Part shown: piece after piece, positions 1-5,494 of the stretch | How the letters are laid out: the number at the start of each line of letters is the position of its first letter | Position numbering within the stretch: the first letter of the stretch is position 1 | NCBI GenBank assembly: GCA_023091735.1 | Contig: JALKBU010001074.1 | Span: 1-17,225 of the forward strand | Length of the DNA: 17,225 bases | Direction of reading: 5' to 3' | From: Trichomonas tenax | Lineage: Eukaryota; Parabasalia; Trichomonadida; Trichomonadidae | Program-made: the position numbers and the translations under genes | Notes under the pieces: generated by a model | Told to the model about the DNA's origin: nothing | The model's database searches: none | The model's input: only the letters and a program-made list of their open reading frames with translations

Positions 1-196
1 TGAAGGAGTAACGGAGGAAAAACCCGTTAAGCCTAAACGTAAGTGTACAGAAAAACAATTAGCAGCACTTGCTGCAGGAAGACAGAAGAATCCGAGATGG
101 ATCGCAAAAAGAATGAAGGAAGAAGAAAGGGCTAAAGCCCTTGAGGCACAAAGTGCCGAAGAAAAGAAGAAGCAGGAAGAGAAGAAATCAGAATAA
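1..196 (+). CDS. 3' end of a lysine/glutamate-rich protein, function unknown (partial)
   Basis: An open frame enters from the left window edge, with codons starting at position 2, and ends at TAA 194-196. About 64 C-terminal residues are visible. The first half contains a basic stretch (KPKRKCTEKQLAALAAGR, then KNPRW) that could be a nuclear-localisation or nucleic-acid-binding tail. The last 30 residues are a charged, probably helical, E/K/A-rich tail. I do not recognise the family. Short basic TEKQLxALxxGR-type segments also occur in structural proteins of DNA viruses and virus-like elements, so a mobile-element origin is possible but not shown. The stop is not itself followed by A, but a TAAA lies six bases downstream, at 201-204, inside the duplicated block. 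The frame is convergent with the 86-codon ORF at 722-982. Confidence 0.55.
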   Translation, partial: EGVTEEKPVKPKRKCTEKQLAALAAGRQKNPRWIAKRMKEEERAKALEAQSAEEKKKQEEKKSE

Positions 197-197
197 C

Positions 198-418
198 CAC
201 TAAAATTATTTTTCAAAATTTCTTACCCCACAAATCCTTTCGCTTTCTTTTCTTAGTTAGTTAGTTAGTCATAAATTATTTTTCAAAATTTCTGAATACA
301 TTTTCACTAAAATTATTTTTCAAAATTTCTTACCCCACAAATCCTTTCGCTTTCTTTTCTTAGTTAGTTAGTTAGTTAGTTAGTCATAAATTATTTTTCA
401 AAATTTCTGAATACATTT
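198..418. repeat. Tandem duplication of a ~107-bp unit carrying a TTAG microsatellite
   Basis: Two head-to-tail copies, about 198-303 and 305-418, are essentially identical apart from the microsatellite. Copy 1 has four TTAG units (253-268) and copy 2 has six (360-383), which accounts for the 8-bp length difference. Inside each copy the 20-mer AATTATTTTTCAAAATTTCT occurs twice, giving four perfect occurrences starting at 204, 274, 311 and 389. The near-identity suggests recent duplication. The first copy begins one base after the stop codon of the preceding partial gene, so the duplication lies in its 3' untranslated region. No function is implied. Confidence 0.93.
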
Positions 419-536
419 ATAAAGTCATAATTTTTTAAAATAAAATTAACGTTAGTTTTGTAAGTAATTCAAAAATTTATTTTCTATATGGGGGGGACCT
501 AAATTGTAAAACTATTTTTGTCGTAAATATATTAAA

Positions 537-585
537 TAGATGTTCGCAGAGCTCGAGTCTTCGCCTCGAGCTCTGCGAACATCTA
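537..585. repeat. Perfect 21-bp inverted repeat (hairpin) with a 7-nt loop
   Basis: Arms 537-557 and 565-585 are perfect reverse complements around the loop TCTTCGC (558-564). The arm core is GC-rich (TTCGCAGAGCTCGAG) inside very AT-rich DNA, so chance is unlikely. The first break is an A/A mismatch at 536/586, after which three more bases pair. The hairpin lies between two convergent open frames (1-196 on + and 722-982 on -), where an RNA 3'-end-forming or terminator structure would be expected. It could also be a transposon or recombinase end. A run of seven G (490-496) precedes it. Confidence 0.9.
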
Positions 586-589
586 ATTA

Positions 590-676
590 CTAACTATATT
601 GTAAAGCCGCAAATGATGCAGCAGTTAGACCAGTATTTATTAAATCCCAGATCCATCCTCTTTTTATTAAATGGGA
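590..676 (-). other. Possible short hydrophobic peptide or gene fragment
   Basis: Reading minus from just after an in-frame TAA (679-677), about 28 codons are open to TAG at 592-590. The segment GWIWDLINTGLTAASFAA looks like an amphipathic or hydrophobic helix rather than a translated AT-rich spacer. No in-frame ATG exists. A different minus frame immediately upstream also reads as plausible protein, so this may be the frameshifted C-terminus of a decayed gene lying downstream of the 86-codon ORF. It stops four bases before the 21-bp hairpin. Because the evidence is composition only, it may be chance. Confidence 0.2.
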
Positions 677-721
677 TTAATAATTTTGCTATTTATTATA
701 GTTGTATATTTCCCGAAAAAA

Positions 722-982
722 TCAAGCGTGTAACACCAAATCACATTCGTTAAGTTTTAATATGATATTATTTAAGATAGTTATAACTTTATTTTTCTTA
801 GCACGTTTAAGTTCAGAAATATTTTCATGAGCACATCCGGTAATTTTCAAAAGATTTTTATAAATCATATATAATTTATATTTAACATTTTCTTCATCAT
901 CTACTTTAAAATTTCCACCAATGAAAATTTCATTAAATTGTTCCTGTGTTAAATTAAGAATAACTTGTTCTGTGTATTCCAT
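722..982 (-). CDS. Hypothetical 86-residue protein
   Basis: A complete ORF runs from ATG 982-980 to TGA 724-722. I do not recognise the product. It begins MEYTEQVILNLTQEQFNEIF, has an acidic N-terminal half, and a basic/amphipathic helical C-terminal half with a KRAKKNK patch around residue 60. There is no signal peptide, no membrane segment and a single cysteine in GCAHEN near residue 50. Upstream of the start (983-1030) the DNA is A/T-rich with no TCA-type initiator close to the ATG, and the stop is TGA rather than TAAA. Both differ from the housekeeping genes in this window and fit either a non-gene or a gene of foreign/element origin. The non-random amino-acid mix favours a real coding past. 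Confidence 0.45.
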   Translation of the reverse strand: MEYTEQVILNLTQEQFNEIFIGGNFKVDDEENVKYKLYMIYKNLLKITGCAHENISELKRAKKNKVITILNNIILKLNECDLVLHA

Positions 983-1602
983 TATTTATTAGAGAAAATA
1001 TATATTAATTTTTTAATTTCATCAATTTATAGGAAATTATTAATAAATCATAACAATAAGAATTTAGATTATTAATTAACTAATACATTTTAATAACAAA
1101 TTATAGAAATTATTGGGATTTCAATATAAATTATAGGAAAATTGTTTATTTTATTTATTGGGGAAATTATAATTATGGATATTCTCAGATTGCTGATTTT
1201 TCAAGGTTAGCCAAATTTTTGGATTACCCCGAAAAATCACAATCTGTATACTACTCATGGTAATTCAACAATTTTTCTAAATCGAAATATTTATTTTTTG
1301 TAAACTATAGAATTGTTTGAAAAGTCTCCCCTAATCCAGTTTGAAAAATGTAATTGATCAAGATTTTTATTTTATTTTTCATACTTGCTTTTAGGCCAGC
1401 AAGTGAACGTGGTTGCTTTTTTTATCTGCTTCAAATGGTTTAAAAAGAAAAACGCAATTTTGAGAGAACAATTTTCACTCTCAAGATCAAACAGCATTAT
1501 TTGCTATAGTTAGAATGGTTAACCTTTATTTAAAAATCTTTTCAAAAGTGTCGTAAAATACAATAGTAAGGTGTAAAATAGAGACTATGAATGGTAACCC
1601 AT
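983..1602. other. AT-rich spacer without a recognisable gene
   Basis: There is no ORF of note and no tRNA-like structure. It contains three imperfect copies of AAATTATAGGAAATTATT, near 1024-1041, 1098-1114 and 1128-1144, and a small hairpin-like pair CTTGCT/AGCAAG near 1385-1404. The right end is the 3' flank of the minus-strand actin-like gene. Confidence 0.6.
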
Positions 1603-1605
1603 TTA
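1602..1605 (-). terminator. Stop-overlapping TAAA polyadenylation motif of the actin-like gene
   Basis: On the minus strand the stop TAA (1605-1603) is followed by A at 1602, giving TAAA. In Trichomonas the tetranucleotide UAAA, often including the stop codon, acts as the cleavage/polyadenylation signal. The same overlap is present at the two other intact genes of this window. Confidence 0.6.
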
Positions 1606-3969
1606 AATTCCGAAGCGCGCTAAGATGCTCTCGCCAATCTCATCATACTCTTGCTTGGTGACGCACAACCAGGGGAACTCGTCCTTCATTGCCAAAGTGA
1701 CACATCCGCGATATGGAGATAATTCATTATTTGTAGAACCATAAAAGTGGAGATCTGGGAATTCTTTGAGTTCCATTTGCAATCGCTCCTTGAATCCTGG
1801 CATATTTGTTGTGCCGCCACTTAAGACAACGTTCTGTAACACTCTTGATCTATCATTATCTGACAGCTGTGCTAAGCTCTCTCTTATTGTCTCGACAATA
1901 GACTTTCCTTCGACATTGAGTTTCTGAGGGTTGAAGAGCACTTCAGGGGCAACTAAGCGTTCTGTTGTCATAAAGACCTTTCCAGCCTCGCCAACATCGA
2001 TGATGTCTTGAGTCTTGTAGGTCTTGATTTCTTCATCATAGTTTGTGGAGACGAAGCAGTATTGCTTCTTGATGGCTTCGACAGCATATGATGATGCTCT
2101 GGTTGGAGAATCACCAAAGATTCTCTTGGAGAGTTCAGTCGAAAGTTTGCCACCGCCGAAGTCAATCCTCCTGACAGAGTTCTTGCAGACGACAGAATCC
2201 AAGACACTGAGGACTGTTCCATTACTGGCACCAATATCGATGACTAAAGCATCCGGCTGTCCTGTCTGGATTGAAGCGAAGTACGCGCCTGGAGCCGTGA
2301 AGAGAGCTGAATTCTTGAGTTGCTCGAAGTAGATCTGTGTGAGCTTACTTCTTTCTCTATCAGTGGCAAAAGCATTTGCTGTGAAGACAACTGGATGGCC
2401 CTCTGGGTTGATGTTACGAGGCTTCATGCCGGCCTCATAAAGAGTGAATAGATCTTCGAAGTTAATAATATGGCCATCGGCGAAAGGAGTACTAAGATCG
2501 AAGTCATTGCCAGCCTTGAATGCCTGTTCACCGACAAGAGAGTCCTTAGCTTTAGTGAAAACCTTGATGAAGCCAAGAGCACTGCGAGGTTTAGCAATGC
2601 AAGAAGTAACACCGACTGCGGGTAATAGTGAGTCGGAGAATCCCATCTTAATTTGTCTGTTACCATTATCTACAATGAAAGCAGGGAGTTCACCAATGGA
2701 CCTCTCACCTGGCTGTGATTTTTCTGGATGTACTTCTGTTTTAAAAGTTGTATCTTCTTGGATACTTTCAGCGACTAGTGGGTGACTTTCAGCAGCCTTT
2801 TCAGCCTGTTCTGCTTTCTTCTTTTCTTCGAGTTTTTTCTTCCTTTGTTCTTCTTCTTGTTTCTTCTTTAACTCCTCTTCTTGCTTCTTCTTCTGTTCCT
2901 CTTTCATCTTCAATTCTTCTGCTTTCTTCTTTTCTTTTAATTCTTTCTTCTTTAGCTCTTCTTTCATCTTCCGTTCTTCCTCCTTTCTCTGGCGCTCATC
3001 TTCTTGTTTCTTCTTTATTTCCTCTTGTTTCCTCTTACGTTCTTCCTCCTCTTTCTTCTTTCGTTCTTCAGCTTCCTTCTTCTTTCTCTCTTCTTCCTCT
3101 TTACGCTTACGTTCCTCTTCTTCCTTTCTCTTGTGTTCTTCCTCTTGTTTTTTCTTTAACTCTTCTTCCTTCTTCTTACGTTCCTCTTCTTCCTTACGCT
3201 CCTCTTCTTCTTGCTTCTTCTTTAGCTCTTCCTCCTTCTTCTTACGCTCTTCAGCTTCCTTCAGCTTTCTTTCCTCCTCTTCCTTGCATTTGAGCTCTTC
3301 TTCTTTCTTCTTTCGTTCTTCCTCTTGTTTCTTCTTAAGTTCTTCTCCCTCTTCCTCATCCTTACGCTTGCGTTCTTCTTCCTCTTGTTTCTTTTTCAAC
3401 TCTTCTTGTTCCTCCTTCTTGCGCTCCTCTTCTTCTTTGCGAAGACGTTCTTCTTCCTTTTTCTTCTTACACTCTTCCTCCTCTTTGCGTTTGCGCTCCT
3501 CTTCTTCCTTCTTCTTGCGCTCCTCCTCTTCATGTTTCTTCTTTAACTCCTCCTCTTGCTTTTTAGCCTCTTCAGCAGCAGCAGCATTTGCGTCATCATT
3601 ATTTGGTTGTTCATATGATGTTGCAGTTGCCGCTTCAAAAGGAAACTGGCGTGCAATAGGGAGTATAAACAACACGATTTTCTTTAACTCACCCTGAAAA
3701 ATCTCGTCTTGAGATATATGATTCTTTAAACCAAGTAATTTCTTGTTTTCGAGATACTTTAATGCTGCTTCCAAGTTGGGATTTTGGAATTGAAGCATAC
3801 GAGCGTTTACTTTCTTTGGTGGAATTGTTTCATTTTGAATGAAGTGAATAACTTTGAGTAAGTTGATACCATCCTTAAAGACAGTCTTCAAATCATCAAA
3901 CTGTCCTCCTTCTTTGGCAAGAACGTCTGTTAACCATTTAGTTACTTCTTCTTGCTCAGCAGAAGTCAT
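1603..3969 (-). CDS. Calponin-homology / charged-helix / actin-like chimeric cytoskeletal protein
   Basis: Complete 788-residue ORF. Residues ~4-108 form a single calponin-homology (CH) domain (VTKWLTDVLAKEG, then LKTVFKDGINLLKVIHFI, a typical CH DG-x-x-L-L core). Residues ~130-392 are an almost uninterrupted E/K/R/Q helix. Residues ~424-788 are a full-length actin fold of about 365 residues. It starts AFIVDNGNRQIKMGF at the first phosphate loop, contains VVLSGGTTNMPGF (adenosine motif), and ends in an actin-like tail (FPWLCVTKQEYDEIG). The second phosphate loop reads VIDIGASNG where actin has DSGDG, so the Asp157 position is Ala. By my alignment the Gln137 and His161 positions are also not conserved, suggesting weak or absent ATP hydrolysis. 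Inference: a crosslinker or spacer whose CH head binds actin or microtubules and whose actin-like end binds actin partners. The start is supported by an initiator-like TCAAT 15 nt upstream. The fusion is in one frame with no sign of an intron. Confidence 0.9.
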   Translation of the reverse strand: MTSAEQEEVTKWLTDVLAKEGGQFDDLKTVFKDGINLLKVIHFIQNETIPPKKVNARMLQFQNPNLEAALKYLENKKLLGLKNHISQDEIFQGELKKIVLFILPIARQFPFEAATATSYEQPNNDDANAAAAEEAKKQEEELKKKHEEEERKKKEEEERKRKEEEECKKKKEEERLRKEEEERKKEEQEELKKKQEEEERKRKDEEEGEELKKKQEEERKKKEEELKCKEEEERKLKEAEERKKKEEELKKKQEEEERKEEEERKKKEEELKKKQEEEHKRKEEEERKRKEEEERKKKEAEERKKKEEEERKRKQEEIKKKQEDERQRKEEERKMKEELKKKELKEKKKAEELKMKEEQKKKQEEELKKKQEEEQRKKKLEEKKKAEQAEKAAESHPLVAESIQEDTTFKTEVHPEKSQPGERSIGELPAFIVDNGNRQIKMGFSDSLLPAVGVTSCIAKPRSALGFIKVFTKAKDSLVGEQAFKAGNDFDLSTPFADGHIINFEDLFTLYEAGMKPRNINPEGHPVVFTANAFATDRERSKLTQIYFEQLKNSALFTAPGAYFASIQTGQPDALVIDIGASNGTVLSVLDSVVCKNSVRRIDFGGGKLSTELSKRIFGDSPTRASSYAVEAIKKQYCFVSTNYDEEIKTYKTQDIIDVGEAGKVFMTTERLVAPEVLFNPQKLNVEGKSIVETIRESLAQLSDNDRSRVLQNVVLSGGTTNMPGFKERLQMELKEFPDLHFYGSTNNELSPYRGCVTLAMKDEFPWLCVTKQEYDEIGESILARFGI
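2794..3564 (-). repeat. Low-complexity polypurine tract coding for an E/K/R-rich helix
   Basis: About 770 bp in which the coding (minus) strand is almost all purine and the plus strand almost all C/T. It encodes repeated variants of EEERKKKEEELKKKQ, with at least one larger near-duplicate (RKKKEEELKKKQEEE occurs twice about 25 residues apart). Hydrophobic heptad positions are sparse, and runs of about four acidic then four basic residues alternate. This is the signature of ER/K single alpha-helices as much as of a coiled coil. At 0.15 nm per residue, about 257 residues would span nearly 40 nm. Such tracts commonly change length by slippage. Confidence 0.85.
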
Positions 3970-3978
3970 TTTTTTTTA

Positions 3979-3988
3979 CCTATTGAAA
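3979..3988 (-). promoter_or_regulatory. Candidate initiator of the actin-like gene
   Basis: The minus strand reads TTTCAATAGG, with the A of TCA at 3984, 15 nt before the ATG. Position and TCA core fit the trichomonad initiator (TCA+1-Py-A/T), but the base after A is A rather than a pyrimidine, so this is a variant match. Confidence 0.3.
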
Positions 3989-4320
3989 GTAAACTTATTT
4001 TTCTTCTTCCTGATCCATTAATCAGCGAGTACTCTTCAAAGTAAACCTTTTGTCCCAATACATCGCTATTCAATATTTTTATTCATGTAAGGATATCCAA
4101 TTTTTTTCGAAAATTTATAGAAACATCCCAACCGGACATCACCACATCCATTAATTCTTATAGCATATTATACATTTTGATTCACAAAGTTCAAACACAA
4201 CATTTCGTTCTTTTTATATAATATCAAACTTGAAAATTTAATAGTTATGGTTTTGATTAACAGAGAATATATAGAGAATAGTTTTGGCTGTTGAGGAGGA
4301 GCATACATGTATGTTTGATG

Positions 4321-4437
4321 CGATTCGAGATTCCACTTTTTTCTCGTTGACCTTTTTGAGTTTTGCGATTTTTAACGAGTAAACCCCATTCCTGGACGAA
4401 TATGATGAAACATTTACGTGCTTTTTTGGGGTTCTGA
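4321..4437 (-). repeat. Left arm of an imperfect inverted-repeat pair
   Basis: The reverse complement matches 4904-5025. The best blocks are 4411-4425 (15/15, AAAAGCACGTAAATG) and 4341-4380 (37/40, the three differences being transitions). Between them the two arms differ substantially but keep the same length. Read on the minus strand, both blocks lie in one open frame (KHVNV...SLKIAKLKKVN) that resembles the frame of the right arm. Confidence 0.85.
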
Positions 4438-4505
4438 TTCTAGTGGTGCAATCTGTTTCATGATCTTAGCAAAGTATTACTTAATCATGATATCATATGA
4501 TTACA

Positions 4506-4543
4506 AACAGAAACCCATTACAAATCATTAATGGGCTTCTGTT
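4506..4543. repeat. Hairpin, 15-bp stem with one mismatch and 8-nt loop
   Basis: Arms 4506-4520 (AACAGAAACCCATTA) and 4529-4543 pair at 14 of 15 positions; the only mismatch is A4513 with C4536. The loop is CAAATCAT. It lies inside the interval bounded by the larger inverted repeats but is not at its centre (about 4673). Confidence 0.85.
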
Positions 4544-4754
4544 ATGAATCTCTTTGATGATTATAACAAATACATCTCACTATTATAGCGTTCGCTCGCT
4601 TATTTTTGCTAGAGTTCCCCTAGAAAAATCAATAAAAATAGAAAAGAAAAAATACGCTACGCGCAGGAGTCAAACAGCATTCCTTTACTCATGCATCGAG
4701 CATACATAAAGTTATGCTACCTCAAATTCACATTAAATTTGCTCATTGGGAACA

Positions 4755-4838
4755 TTACATATCAATTTTTTGACTTTACATGACAAATATCAGATAATAC
4801 GTGTCAAAAAGTGACTTTCATTATTTTACATGTCAAAA
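4755..4838 (+). promoter_or_regulatory. Cluster of degenerate TACATGTCA-like motifs
   Basis: Four related motifs follow one another: ATTACATATCAA (4755), TTTACATGACAA (4776), AATACGTGTCAA (near 4797) and TTTACATGTCAA (near 4825), spaced about 20-30 bp. Related sequences on the other strand appear at 17048-17058 (TGACATGTAAA) and 17064-17074 (TTTGACATATA). This may be a protein-binding site cluster or a decayed short tandem repeat; no known factor is claimed. Confidence 0.35.
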
Positions 4839-4903
4839 TTCGATGAAATCTCTTGGAGGCATGGAGATCTTCAAGTCAAATAGACAAACAAATGCTATTC
4901 ACA

Positions 4904-5025
4904 TACTCAGCACCCCCTGAAAAGCACGTAAATGTCTTCTCAGTTTGGCTTGATAGGGGGATTAACTCGTTAAAAATCACAAAACTCAAAAAAGTCAACG
5001 GGAACAAAATTCAATCCGATTCGAG
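4904..5025 (+). repeat. Right arm of an imperfect inverted-repeat pair
   Basis: Matches the reverse complement of 4321-4437, with conserved blocks 4920-4934 and 4965-5004. Similarity may extend weakly inward (GATC near 4866 against GATC near 4463) but stops abruptly on the outer side after about 5025. Arms plus interior would make a ~705-bp unit. It lies in an open frame without an ATG that codes KHVNV, SLKITKLKKVN and then unrelated residues up to a stop at 5132-5134. Confidence 0.85.
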
Positions 5026-5476
5026 GTCGAGCTCTCTTTATGAAGGAATTAGAGAGAAACCATTACATCAGCATTATATTACTGCATGTGCAGAACATAT
5101 CCATAAAGGAAAAGAGCAATTTTCACTTCAATAGATCCAAAAGAAGTTCATCTCGGTACGGTTTTGGGGTATCTCAGCATTGTAACGATGCACGCAATGG
5201 AGTTATGATATCGCTATAAGTTTGATCAGTTCATTCCTTTTTGACAGGATTTCGAATAAAATAAGCTGTGAAACGCAGCCGAACTTGCGTAAGATAACCA
5301 GAATTGGCCGAGCTCTGACAAGGGGCGAGGTCATTTTAAGTGATCGGCCAAGTTTTTCTGATTCAAGTAATATTATTTTCCACATTTTTGAATATAAATC
5401 GAAAATAATTTGAAATCTGACGAAAGGGAATCTCCTTCTTTAATAAAACCTTGAACAAATTACATTTTTCTTTACA

Positions 5477-5486
5477 TCATTTCACT
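5477..5486 (+). promoter_or_regulatory. Two overlapping-range initiator matches for the epimerase gene
   Basis: TCATT (5477-5481) and TCACT (5482-5486) both fit the trichomonad initiator TCA+1-Py-A/T exactly. Their A+1 residues are 16 and 11 nt before the ATG, in the short 5'-leader range typical of Trichomonas genes. Either or both could set the transcription start. Upstream DNA is T-rich. Confidence 0.6.
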
Positions 5487-5494
5487 TTTAATCA

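Larger units (their letters stand above)
3989..5476. other. Divergent intergenic region, no confident gene
   Basis: About 1.5 kb between the divergent starts of the actin-like gene and the epimerase gene. It contains the inverted-repeat pair 4321-4437/4904-5025, the hairpin 4506-4543, a motif cluster at 4755-4838, and an 8-bp inverted repeat TTGGCCGA/TCGGCCAA at 5304-5311/5344-5351. No RNA gene with credible A and B boxes was found. Promoters of both flanking genes must lie at the ends of this region. Confidence 0.6.

Noticed and set aside
204..408. Four perfect copies of a 20-mer resembling a CRISPR-like array
   Set aside because: Spacing is irregular (70, 37 and 78 bp between starts) and the spacers are themselves duplicated; it is a tandem duplication in a eukaryotic genome.
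613..753. 46-codon plus-strand ORF (starts MMQQLDQYLLNPRS)
   Set aside because: It overlaps the minus-strand frames here, has no promoter motif, and shows no recognisable family.
2748..3697. Two long plus-strand frames rich in Ser, Leu and Phe
   Set aside because: They are the complement of the purine-rich helix-coding tract, where stop codons are absent on the other strand for compositional reasons.
4853..5134. 93-codon plus-strand frame in the spacer
   Set aside because: It opens with TTG rather than ATG, and its recognisable part is the right arm of the inverted repeat. I treat it as repeat-derived rather than a gene.
5304..5351. TTGGCCGA/TCGGCCAA inverted repeat as a possible tRNA or structured RNA
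   Set aside because: The stem is only 8 bp with a 32-nt loop, and no A-box or B-box or cloverleaf can be drawn.
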